In this document: positions 1-6,479 of the stretch, one piece after another
How the letters are laid out: the number at the start of each line of letters is the position of its first letter
Numbering within the stretch: position 1 is the first letter of the stretch
Source of the DNA: JBBIRM01 sp037441765
Lineage (GTDB): Bacteria > Desulfobacterota > BSN033 > UBA1163
Direction: 5' to 3'
DNA length: 20,753 nucleotides
NCBI GenBank assembly: GCA_037441765.1
Contig: JBBIRM010000033.1
Location: 1 to 20,753 of the forward strand
The notes under the pieces: model-generated
What the model saw: the letters and a program-made list of their open reading frames with translations, nothing else
The model's database searches: none
What the model was told of the DNA's origin: nothing
Translations under genes and position numbers: made by a program

Positions 1-2
1 CT

Positions 3-146
3 TACCGAACTCGAAAAGATCGAACCCTTGCCCTTAAGAGCGATCCTCATACTTATGAGAAGCCTGGTAAATATACAATAATGGTTAAGGTAATTGACAT
101 CTTTGGCAATGATGCTTCCCAGGCCTTCGAAGTGGAGATAAAGTAA
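3..146 (+). CDS. C-terminal fragment of a probable type III (mod-like) DNA methyltransferase
   Basis: This open frame enters from the left edge and ends at TAA 144-146. The last residues read HTYEKPGKYTIMVKVIDIFG followed by NDASQAFEVEIK. From memory, a short beta-rich tail of this kind (HTY-x-KPG-x-Y...VKV-x-DIFGND) closes many DNA N4/N6-methyltransferases that sit beside Res-type helicases. That recollection and the downstream Res gene are the only reasons for the call, because no catalytic motif lies inside the window. The stop codon overlaps the ATG of the next gene by one base (TAATG), which indicates translational coupling. Alternatively it could be the end of another large protein with a PKD-like tail. 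Confidence 0.55.
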   Translation, partial: YRTRKDRTLALKSDPHTYEKPGKYTIMVKVIDIFGNDASQAFEVEIK

Positions 147-1210
147 TGACAGATAAACTACAGATTACTGGGAAAAGTCTCAAAGTTCCAGCATCATTAC
201 TTCAAGACCTCAGAACCTTGATTGTGGAGGCCCGACAGGATGTTGCCAGGCAGGTAAACTCTACCCTTGTTTTGCTTTACTGGCGAGTGGGTAAACGTAT
301 CCGCCAGGATATCCTTAAAGAGAAGCGAGCCGGATATGGAGAGCAAATTGTTGCTACATTGTCGGCACAATTAGTCTCTGAATTCGGTGCAAGTTTTTCC
401 ACTCGAAACCTTTGGCATATGATACGTTTTGCTGAGGTATTCCCTGACGAGAAAATTGTGAACTCACTGAGTACACAATTAGGCTGGACGCATTTCCGGC
501 ACATCATTACTTTGGATGATCCCTTGAAGCGCGACTTTTATGCGGAAATGTGCCGTATTGAACGTTGGAGCACCCGAACCCTTGAGAAAAAGATTTCCGG
601 GATGCTCTTTGAGAGAACTGCCCTTTCAAAGAAACCAGCAGAGTTAGTTAAAAAGGAGCTTACCCAACTTCGGGAAGAAGATAAACTGACCCCTGATCTG
701 GTTTTCCGTGACCCATATTTTCTTGATTTTCTCGGGTTAAAAGATAGTTACAGCGAAAGAGACCTTGAAACAGCTATCTTAAGAGAGCTGGAGAGTTTCA
801 TATTGGAGCTTGGGATTGGGTTCACCTTTGTGGCCCGTCAAAAGCGAATCACGGTAGATGATGTGGATTATTACCTTGACTTGCTGTTTTATCATCGAAA
901 ACTACGAAGGCTGGTGGCCATTGATTTAAAACTCGGAAAATTCCAGGCCGCAGATAAAGGTCAGATGGAACTTTACCTCCGCTGGCTGGAAAAATATGAG
1001 AAACAACCGGAAGAAGAAACCCCTATTGGCTTAATCCTTTGCGCAAGCAAATCCGAGGAACACATCGAACTCCTCCAGTTGGGCAAGAGCGGCATCCGTG
1101 TCGCTGCCTATATGACAGAGCTTCCTCCCCGTAATCTTTTGCGAAAGAAGCTCCATGAAGCAGTGACATTGGCGCGTGCTCGCCTGGAGCTGAAGAACCA
1201 GGAAAAATAA
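146..1210 (+). CDS. YhcG/DUF1016-family PDDEXK nuclease domain protein
   Basis: A 354-residue protein with the two-part DUF1016 architecture: an N-terminal helical region (about residues 15-160, with the family-like stretches LYWRVGKRI and STRNLWHMIRFAE) and a C-terminal PDDEXK nuclease fold (about 185-335). The likely catalytic set is D245 in YYLDLLFYH, D260 and K262 in AIDLKLGKF, and a following Q273. The usual E of ExK is a D here, which the family tolerates. The start is fixed by the TAATG overlap with the preceding methyltransferase-like gene. The res gene begins 50 bp downstream. DUF1016 proteins are often found next to restriction-modification genes, but their biochemical role is not firmly established. 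Here the protein sits between the modification and restriction subunits, so a DNA-targeting accessory role is inferred. Confidence 0.87.
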   Translation: MTDKLQITGKSLKVPASLLQDLRTLIVEARQDVARQVNSTLVLLYWRVGKRIRQDILKEKRAGYGEQIVATLSAQLVSEFGASFSTRNLWHMIRFAEVFPDEKIVNSLSTQLGWTHFRHIITLDDPLKRDFYAEMCRIERWSTRTLEKKISGMLFERTALSKKPAELVKKELTQLREEDKLTPDLVFRDPYFLDFLGLKDSYSERDLETAILRELESFILELGIGFTFVARQKRITVDDVDYYLDLLFYHRKLRRLVAIDLKLGKFQAADKGQMELYLRWLEKYEKQPEEETPIGLILCASKSEEHIELLQLGKSGIRVAAYMTELPPRNLLRKKLHEAVTLARARLELKNQEK

Positions 1211-1217
1211 CTACTCT

Positions 1218-1237
1218 CCTCTCCATTTGGGGAGAGG
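1218..1237. repeat. CCTCTCC/GGAGAGG hairpin of a common intergenic repeat type
   Basis: In the 50-bp gap between yhcG and res, CCTCTCC (1218-1224) and GGAGAGG (1231-1237) form a perfect 7-bp stem with a 6-nt loop, followed by ATGGACGTGGGGGG. The whole segment resembles the short CCCTCTCC...GGGAGAGGG elements scattered between genes in many bacterial genomes. No U-tract follows, so it is not an intrinsic terminator. It may modulate coupling between the two genes or may be inert. Confidence 0.55.
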
Positions 1238-1260
1238 ATGGACGTGGGGGGAAATAGAAA

Positions 1261-3999
1261 ATGCCCAAAGCTGTAATCTCGTATGATAAAGACCTTCCTG
1301 AAATTCCAGATCGCCAGGCCCATCTTAAGCCAGATTCTTACCTGATTAAAAAAACAGAAGAAGAGTTTGAGATTGTTGAGGGACGCCGTCCAAGCAAAAT
1401 GCTTCTTGTCAACCGCTTGCGTGAAGCAGTGGATAGATGGCGAGATGATGGGTATCCTGGGGCCTCTGAAGTGACAAAACGGCTTTTTCAATTCTGGTTC
1501 GAAGAGGATCATATTCTCAATGGCTCCACCCTTAAATACTACTTTGGCCAAAGAGAAGCAGTAGAAACCCTGGTCTATCTTGTAGAAATCGAAAAGAACC
1601 GCGATGCAAAACCTCTTATTGATTCATTTGCGGAAATCTTCAAGAAAGATATGTTCGAATATAATATTGAGCACCAAACCACGATGGATGGAGGCCGCCA
1701 GATCAGGCGGTATTTCCCGGAATTAGATAGCGATGGCCTTCAGGATTTACCTCCAGAGAATCTCCGTCGCTACGCTTTCAAAATGGCCACCGGATCAGGG
1801 AAGACTTATGTAATGGCCATGATCATGGTCTGGTCATGTTTCCATAAAAAATTTGTAAAGAATTCTGACCTTTCAATTAATTTTTTAATCATTGCTTCAA
1901 ACGTAATTGTCTATCAACGACTTGAAAAGGACTTCGCCAGCAACAAAATTTTCTATGACCTTCCACTTATTCCCCCTGAATGGCAATGGAATCTGAAAGT
2001 GATCCTCCGGGGTGAAAGCACCGAGCCAGACCCTGGTGGGAATCTTTTTCTCACAAATATTCAACAGATTTATGAGTCAAGAGATGAAGAATGGACGCCT
2101 ATTAATGCCGTTGATGCCATTCTTGGTCGGAAGCCAGTTAAAGACCTCGCCTCTTATCAGAGATCCATGCTTGAAAGGATTAAAAGTTTGAAAGATCTGG
2201 TAGTCATCAATGACGAGGCCCATCATGTCCACGATGAGGAGTTGGTCTGGTATAAAACCTTGATATCGATTCATGAAACCATTCCTAAAGGATTGGCTTT
2301 ATGGCTTGACTTCTCAGCCACTCCAAAGGATCAAAATGGCACATATTATCCCTGGATCATCTGTGATTATCCCCTTGCTCAAGCTGTGGAAGATCGTATT
2401 GTTAAAGCTCCGATCATTGTCCATCAGGTAAAGCGTTCTGATCCTGAAAAAGTAACAAAAAATAATGTAACAGATGTCTGTGGAGAATGGCTTCTCGCTG
2501 CCTTAGAGAGATGGAGGGAGCATTATAAGACTTACAAAGCTTTAGGTTCATCACCAGTGCTTTTCATTATGGCTGCAAATAACGCCATTGCTGATGAGAT
2601 AGGAAGATGGTTAGTTGATAAAACAAATAAGACCGGGCTTAGGAATGGGGAAGTTTTAGTTATTCACACAGATTCCACGGGTGAAATTACTAAATCGAGC
2701 TTAGAAGAGGCGCGAAAAGCTGCCCGGGATATTGATTTACCAACTAATAGGATCAAAGTCATCGTTAGTGTACTAATGTTAAGAGAAGGATGGGATGTAA
2801 AGAACGTATCTGTTGTTCTTGGCCTTCGTCCATTCACTGGAAAAGCAAAAATTCTTCCAGAGCAGGCCGTTGGTCGTGGGCTTCGATTGATGGAAAATAT
2901 CAGCCCTGACCGGACGCAGACGTTAGAAGTCCTCGGGACAAAAGATTTTGAAGATTTTGTAAGGGGGTTGGAGAAGGAAGGGTTGGGCATAAAAACCGTT
3001 ATGAAGCCACCTCCACCACCTATCAAAATAGAACCCGTTCAAGAAAAAATAAAATACGATATCACCATCCCTTTAACCCGACCTGTTTTTATCCACAATT
3101 ATAAAAAGCTTTCATCTATTAACCCTTTATTGCTTGACCCGATATATGAACAAGAGGAGCTTGAAGAGGCATACAGGATCACCCTCAAGATGGAATTTGC
3201 TACCACCGAGACAGAAGTTCATCGAGTTGATATCATTCCTGGTTCAATTCCATTGGCTCAGGAAGTTCTCGCCTTGATAACAAATAAGGTCATTAATGAA
3301 GCCCGCCTGTCAAATGTTTTTGCAGAACTTTATCCGATTGTGAAGACTTATGTTGAGGAAAGATGTTTTGGCAAAAAGATAAATCTTGAAAAAGAGGATA
3401 TTAGGAGTCGTCTCCGCGATATTATTCTCCAACATGGAATTGCCAAATACCTGGCCAGAAAAATAAGTGAACTCACCTCGGAGAAAAGAGAAATAGAATT
3501 TGAAGAGGAGGAATTTAAACTATCAGACACCCAACCATTTGTCTGGCGGAGGCGCCATTTACAGTGTGAACATACAATCTTCAATTATGTGGCCACTTAC
3601 AATGATTTCGAATCAGAGTTTGCTAAATTCTTAGACCGATGTCCTGATATTTTAAGATTTGCTGCTCTGGCCGAGCACTTTACCCGGTTTCGAGTCGATT
3701 ATTTAAGTCCATCTGGAGCAATTAAATTCTACTATCCTGATTTTGTAGCTGTCCAGAGAGGCGAAAAAGGAAAAGAAATTAACTGGATTATCGAAACAAA
3801 AGGCCAGGTTTATGAGGCGGTTGTCTACAAAGAGGCAAGCATTCTGGACTGGTGCAAAAAAGTATCTACCCAAACAGGTGATACATGGAATTACATTAGA
3901 GTCGATCAAAAAGTTTTTGGTGACGGTAAGTTCAACACCTTTAAAGACCTAATTGATTTAATTTTTGAGAAAAAAAGAGAACCTTTATTTAAGGCATAA
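1261..3999 (+). CDS. DEAD/DEAH helicase-endonuclease, type III restriction Res subunit-like
   Basis: A 912-residue superfamily-2 helicase fused to a nuclease. Walker A is ATGSGKT (176-182), motif II is NDEAH (317-321), motif III is SAT (352-354), and motifs V/VI are LREGWDVKNV (507-516) and EQAVGRGLRL (534-543). The C-terminus carries a PDDEXK site: D827 in YYPDFVAV, then E845 and K847 in IIETKGQ. This matches Res-type ATP-dependent restriction subunits, which translocate along or track DNA and cut it with a methyltransferase partner. A polyproline run (PPPPPP, about 583-588) separates the helicase from the C-terminal part. The ATG lies behind a weak GGGGGG Shine-Dalgarno-like run. All motifs look intact, with no frameshift. 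The recognition site cannot be predicted, since specificity would lie in the truncated upstream gene. Confidence 0.9.
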   Translation: MPKAVISYDKDLPEIPDRQAHLKPDSYLIKKTEEEFEIVEGRRPSKMLLVNRLREAVDRWRDDGYPGASEVTKRLFQFWFEEDHILNGSTLKYYFGQREAVETLVYLVEIEKNRDAKPLIDSFAEIFKKDMFEYNIEHQTTMDGGRQIRRYFPELDSDGLQDLPPENLRRYAFKMATGSGKTYVMAMIMVWSCFHKKFVKNSDLSINFLIIASNVIVYQRLEKDFASNKIFYDLPLIPPEWQWNLKVILRGESTEPDPGGNLFLTNIQQIYESRDEEWTPINAVDAILGRKPVKDLASYQRSMLERIKSLKDLVVINDEAHHVHDEELVWYKTLISIHETIPKGLALWLDFSATPKDQNGTYYPWIICDYPLAQAVEDRIVKAPIIVHQVKRSDPEKVTKNNVTDVCGEWLLAALERWREHYKTYKALGSSPVLFIMAANNAIADEIGRWLVDKTNKTGLRNGEVLVIHTDSTGEITKSSLEEARKAARDIDLPTNRIKVIVSVLMLREGWDVKNVSVVLGLRPFTGKAKILPEQAVGRGLRLMENISPDRTQTLEVLGTKDFEDFVRGLEKEGLGIKTVMKPPPPPIKIEPVQEKIKYDITIPLTRPVFIHNYKKLSSINPLLLDPIYEQEELEEAYRITLKMEFATTETEVHRVDIIPGSIPLAQEVLALITNKVINEARLSNVFAELYPIVKTYVEERCFGKKINLEKEDIRSRLRDIILQHGIAKYLARKISELTSEKREIEFEEEEFKLSDTQPFVWRRRHLQCEHTIFNYVATYNDFESEFAKFLDRCPDILRFAALAEHFTRFRVDYLSPSGAIKFYYPDFVAVQRGEKGKEINWIIETKGQVYEAVVYKEASILDWCKKVSTQTGDTWNYIRVDQKVFGDGKFNTFKDLIDLIFEKKREPLFKA

Positions 4000-4153
4000 A
4001 TGGGTGTTTGGTTATTGGGATCAAATTTTTATTTTTGACTTTTAATCTTGATTTTTCCGCCTCCTGAAGGAAAAGGAAAAGAAATAATTCGGCGAAAACC
4101 ACCTCGCCACTATAGCTCATAAAGTGGATAATATGAAAGGTATTGATACCACA

Positions 4154-4216
4154 TGTCGTCTTTGCGAGCCCAAAGGGCTGGCAATCTCTTTTCCACGGGA
4201 TTGCTTCGTTGCTCAC
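4154..4216. repeat. Degenerate interspersed palindromic repeat (CGTCATTGCGAGC... type)
   Basis: The segment reads CGTCTTTGCGAGCCC, then AAAGGGCTGGCAATCTC, then a short spacer and GGGATTGCTTCGTTGCTCAC. It resembles the interspersed repeat of the form CGTCATTGCGAG...GCAATCTC...GATTGCTTCG seen between genes in many bacterial genomes. Internal pairings are AGCCC/GGGCT (4167-4179) and GCAATC/GATTGC (4181-4204). The terminal CTCGCAATGACG arm expected on the right is missing, so the copy looks truncated. Confidence 0.65.
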
Positions 4217-4320
4217 TTGTGGAATTTTTTAGGTCAAGTCTTTATGCTTGTCTGTTCACATTATCTATATACGCAAATCTATAAAGTTTTAAAGCCTGGG
4301 CCTGTTATCTTTTAAAATAA

Positions 4321-4333
4321 CTCAGTTCCTGAG
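4321..4333 (-). terminator. Weak possible terminator of the trpD-like gene
   Basis: On the minus strand, three bases after the TAA of the trpD-like gene, CTCAG-GAA-CTGAG forms a 5-bp stem followed by TTATTTTAAAAG. The stem is short and the U-tract is interrupted, so efficiency would be low. Confidence 0.3.
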
Positions 4334-4336
4334 ACA

Positions 4337-5437
4337 TTACGATATCTCGGCTAAAGAAAAATCGGTGCCTCTCAGGAATCTCTTTTCAGAATTGGTAAAT
4401 TGCTTAACCTTCTCCAGTGTCTTAAATGCACTACCGGAGTCAATGGAGTGATTGGCAAGTTCAATTCCTTCCTGGAGATCCTTTGCTTTCCCAGCAATCA
4501 TAAAAACTGCAGCAGAATTGAGAACAACAATATCACGTTTTGCACCTCGGGTGCCATTTAAAATTTCCACTATGATATCGGCATTTTTTTCCTTCGAACC
4601 ACCTCTAATCTCTCCAGGCTCTGCCCTTTTCATTCCAAAATCTTCTGGTTTTATAAAATAGGTTCTTAAATCTTCTCCCCTGAATTCAGTTACTTTTGTC
4701 TCTCCTGTGACACTGATCTCATCAAGTGTGTCCTTTCCGTAAACAACAAGTCCCTTCTCTATTCCAAGATTTATTAAAACTTTTGCCATCTTCTCCGTAA
4801 GATTTGGATCATAAACACCCAGTACCTGAACCTTTGCTCCACCTGGGTTGATAAGGGGGTCCAGAAGATTGAAGAGTGTTCGGATACCAATTTTCTTTCG
4901 AACTGATATCACATGCTCCATACCATTATGAACCAGAGATTCATGAAGGAAGCAAACCCCTAAATCCTTAAAACATCTTTCAAGCTGGGTTGGTGTCATA
5001 TCGAGATTGATTCCCAGTGCCTCAATGACATCAGCACATCCACAGAGAGGGTGTAATGATCTTCTCACATATTTGACCACCTTCTGGCCTACTCCTGCCA
5101 CAACGAGGGCTGTTGCAGTTGAAACATTGAAGATGGTTGTGCCATCAGAAAGGCCTTTTGCTGTACTAATAATGGTCTCCCTTTCAATAGTAATCTCCTC
5201 CCGATCAAGGCATACTGAATCCTCACCTAAATTCATTTTTAAAGACTTTTCCTTGAGGACCCTTGCTGCTGATGAGATTTCATCGTGAGTCTCCCCTTTC
5301 ATTCTCAATGCAGTAATGAATGAAGCAATTTGTGCTGTAGATGCCCTTCTCTCTATAATCTCTTTCATCACCTCCTTCATCTCTTTTTCTGTAAGGTCTT
5401 CCTTCAAAACCAATTTACCAATCGCTTCTTTTATCAT
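4337..5437 (-). CDS. TrpD-like protein (anthranilate phosphoribosyltransferase homologue with altered active-site motifs)
   Basis: A 366-residue protein with the class of fold seen in anthranilate phosphoribosyltransferase (anthranilate + PRPP to phosphoribosyl-anthranilate): a helical N-terminal domain (about 1-75), FNVSTA (103-108), CADVIEALG (134-142), GIRTLFNLLDPLINP (184-198), TLDEIS (237-242), and NSAAVFMIAG (307-316). Length is close to the usual 340-370. The PRPP loop, normally GTGGDG, reads KGLSDG (94-99). The KHGNR anthranilate/PRPP motif reads KYVRR (122-126), and the KSGSAD region reads LCGCAD (131-136). The metal-binding DE pair (D239, E240) is kept. AAGGAGGG lies 5 nt before the ATG. 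The gene stands alone behind a Trp-codon attenuator. It could be an anthranilate transferase with a divergent site, an enzyme with another substrate, or a non-catalytic relative. Fold assignment is firm; activity is not. Confidence 0.85.
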   Translation of the reverse strand: MIKEAIGKLVLKEDLTEKEMKEVMKEIIERRASTAQIASFITALRMKGETHDEISSAARVLKEKSLKMNLGEDSVCLDREEITIERETIISTAKGLSDGTTIFNVSTATALVVAGVGQKVVKYVRRSLHPLCGCADVIEALGINLDMTPTQLERCFKDLGVCFLHESLVHNGMEHVISVRKKIGIRTLFNLLDPLINPGGAKVQVLGVYDPNLTEKMAKVLINLGIEKGLVVYGKDTLDEISVTGETKVTEFRGEDLRTYFIKPEDFGMKRAEPGEIRGGSKEKNADIIVEILNGTRGAKRDIVVLNSAAVFMIAGKAKDLQEGIELANHSIDSGSAFKTLEKVKQFTNSEKRFLRGTDFSLAEIS

Positions 5438-5462
5438 ATTGTCCCTCCTTATCTGGATTTTT

Positions 5463-5501
5463 AAAATAAAAAAGGCTATGGTTGATTTCCATAGCCTTTT
5501 T
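5463..5501 (-). terminator. Second intrinsic terminator of the trp leader (segments 5:6)
   Basis: On the minus strand, AAAAAGGCTATGG (5501-5489) pairs perfectly with CCATAGCCTTTTT (5481-5469): a 13-bp stem with a 7-nt loop and a U-rich tail (TTTTTTATTTT, 5473-5463). It lies only about 25 nt before the start codon of the trpD-like gene and would block its transcription unless segment 5 is captured by segment 4 (5530-5518). The hairpin could also act on the plus strand, but no plus-strand gene leads into it. Confidence 0.88.
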
Positions 5502-5625
5502 GACTCTCAATAAAAATAAAAAGGCCATGGGAGCCAGAAGGACTGCCCATGGCCTTTAATATAGATTTAAATGATTAAAGTGGCACCGGGCAGACCTTCC
5601 CTCTGTCTTTTTCCCAGCACCACCA
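5466..5625 (-). promoter_or_regulatory. Tandem ribosome-mediated tryptophan attenuator
   Basis: Six RNA segments can be drawn on the minus strand. Segment 1 (TGGTGCTGGG, 5622-5613), made of Trp codons, pairs with CCCGGTGCCA (5590-5581) through 10 pairs, three of them G-U. Segment 2 (GAAGGTCTGCCC, 5599-5588) pairs with segment 3 (GGGCAGTCCTTC, 5548-5537) at 11 of 12 positions. Segments 3:4 form the first terminator. Segment 4 (5530-5518) pairs with segment 5 (5489-5501) over 13 positions with one G-U. Segments 5:6 form the second terminator. By analogy with the enterobacterial trp leader, stalling at Trp codons would favour 2:3, then 4:5, and allow read-through into the trpD-like gene; normal translation would favour termination. 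The pairings are seen in sequence; the switching is inferred. Confidence 0.88.
5512..5557 (-). terminator. First intrinsic terminator of the trp leader (segments 3:4)
   Basis: On the minus strand, AAAGGCCATGGG (5557-5546) pairs without mismatch with CCCATGGCCTTT (5531-5520), giving a 12-bp stem with a 14-nt loop. TTTTT (5522-5518), A, and a second TTTTT (5516-5512) follow. The 5' arm and loop contain segment 3 (5548-5537), which alternatively pairs with segment 2 inside the leader peptide gene. That competition makes this a regulated terminator. Confidence 0.92.
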
Positions 5626-5658
5626 ATTTAATCTTCCTGTTTTGTTAACTCCTATCAT
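5575..5658 (-). CDS. trpL: trp operon-type leader peptide
   Basis: A 27-codon frame, ATG 5658-5656 to TAA 5577-5575. Residues 11-18 are NWWCWEKD, so there are three Trp codons within four positions (5625-5623, 5622-5620, 5616-5614). Its coding sequence supplies segments 1 and 2 of the attenuator, and its stop codon lies 17 nt before the first terminator stem. This is the layout of classical trp leader peptides, in which ribosome stalling for lack of charged tRNA-Trp changes RNA folding. I see no Shine-Dalgarno sequence before the ATG. The putative promoter places the transcript start within a few bases of the ATG, so initiation may be leaderless. No other in-frame start lies between the ATG and the Trp codons. 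Confidence 0.86.
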   Translation of the reverse strand: MIGVNKTGRLNWWCWEKDRGKVCPVPL

Positions 5659-5666
5659 TGACAAAA

Positions 5667-5695
5667 TGATTACCATATCAACAAATATTTGTCAA
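5667..5695 (-). promoter_or_regulatory. Putative sigma-70 promoter of the trp leader
   Basis: On the minus strand a consensus -35 TTGACA (5695-5690) is followed after 17 bp by TAATCA (5672-5667), a poor -10. The expected start, near 5660, is almost at the leader ATG. The -35 overlaps the 12-bp palindrome ACAAATATTTGT (5681-5692). TTGACAAA (5695-5688) recurs inverted as TTTGTCAA (5665-5658), so a repressor site is possible. Confidence 0.55.
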
Positions 5696-5774
5696 TAACC
5701 TCTTCCAACGCCCAGAGGATAGAAGAAAAGGAACCCTAACCTTCATTTCTTTGTTTAACCTCCTACAATTCTTT

Positions 5775-6479
5775 TTACAGACCTAAGTAGCTTTGACGAA
5801 TGTGCTGATTTTTAAGGAGGTCTTGACCTGAACCGCTTAAGACAATGGCTCCATTCTCTAAGATATATCCTCGGTGGGAAAGGGTGAGTGAGTGAAAAAC
5901 ATTCTGTTCGACTAAAAGGATCGTCGTTCCCTGTTGATTGATCTCTCTGATAATATCAAAGATGGCCTTTACCAAAATAGGAGAAAGACCCAATGAGGGT
6001 TCATCAAGCATCAGAAGAGTGGGCCTTGACATCAGACCCCTACCAATTGCTAACATCTGTTGTTCCCCACCGCTTAAGGTTCCTGCCAATTGATTTCTTC
6101 TCTCCTCCAGTCTTGGGAAAAGTTTGAAGACCCATTCCATCGTCTCTTTTCTCACCCTCTTGGCTTTTTGAAACTGGGCCCCCATCTCTAAATTCTCTTC
6201 TACTGTAAGGGTGGGGAAGAGTTGTCTGCCTTCTGGGATCTGGACAATTCCAAGTGATACGATTTTTGAAGGTGTAGAAGTATGGATTAATTCATGGCCA
6301 AACTGAATCTCTCCTCGCTTTGGTTTGAGGATACCTGAGATTGTCATAAGTGTTGTGGATTTTCCAGCCCCATTTGAGCCTACAATAGAGACCACCTCTC
6401 CCTTATTAACCTCAAGTGAAACTCCTCTGAGGGCCTGGAGGTCCCCATAGAATACTTCAAGTCCGCTGACTTTAAGCAC
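5775..6479 (-). CDS. livF: Branched-chain (HAAT-family) amino acid ABC transporter ATP-binding protein LivF
   Basis: One of two cytoplasmic ATPases that power HAAT-type uptake of branched-chain or related amino acids. Numbered from the GTG start: Walker A GSNGAGKS (34-41), Q-loop region near VQIPEGRQLF, signature LSGGEQQ (135-141), Walker B LLMLDEPS (155-162), then the switch His in the C-terminal part. The length of 234 residues is normal for LivF. I chose GTG 6479 because GGAGGAG lies 7 nt upstream and the GTG overlaps the livG stop by 8 nt. An in-frame ATG at 6509 would add ten residues lying inside livG. It is the last gene of the liv cluster, and about 80 bp separate its stop from the trp leader promoter. 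Confidence 0.93.
   Translation of the reverse strand: MLKVSGLEVFYGDLQALRGVSLEVNKGEVVSIVGSNGAGKSTTLMTISGILKPKRGEIQFGHELIHTSTPSKIVSLGIVQIPEGRQLFPTLTVEENLEMGAQFQKAKRVRKETMEWVFKLFPRLEERRNQLAGTLSGGEQQMLAIGRGLMSRPTLLMLDEPSLGLSPILVKAIFDIIREINQQGTTILLVEQNVFHSLTLSHRGYILENGAIVLSGSGQDLLKNQHIRQSYLGL

Larger units (their letters stand above)
4000..4336. other. Convergent intergenic region of 337 bp
   Basis: This lies between the 3' ends of the res gene (plus) and the trpD-like gene (minus). I see no convincing gene. It is AT-rich near 4015-4060, contains a weak GGCGA/TCGCC inverted repeat near 4092-4109, and holds a degenerate interspersed palindrome at 4154-4216. A 5-bp CTCAG/CTGAG hairpin (4321-4333), followed on the minus strand by TTATTTT, could be a weak terminator for the trpD-like gene. 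No strong terminator was found for res. Confidence 0.6.

Noticed and set aside
1..81. Frame-1 open stretch LTELEKIEPLPLRAILILMR ending at TAA 79-81
   Set aside because: It could be the end of another gene, but the frame that stops at 144-146 reads on with a methyltransferase-like tail and couples to yhcG, which fits better.
1218..1250. Hairpin between yhcG and res as a terminator
   Set aside because: The stem is followed by a G-rich run and not by a U-tract, and the two genes appear to belong to one operon.
4124..4315. Plus-strand 63-residue open frame in the convergent gap
   Set aside because: Its middle translates the interspersed palindromic repeat, there is no Shine-Dalgarno and no recognisable domain.
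5466..5557. The two hairpins as a bidirectional terminator pair unrelated to regulation
   Set aside because: The leader peptide Trp codons and the 2:3 and 4:5 complementarities are not explained by simple termination, and no plus-strand gene ends there.
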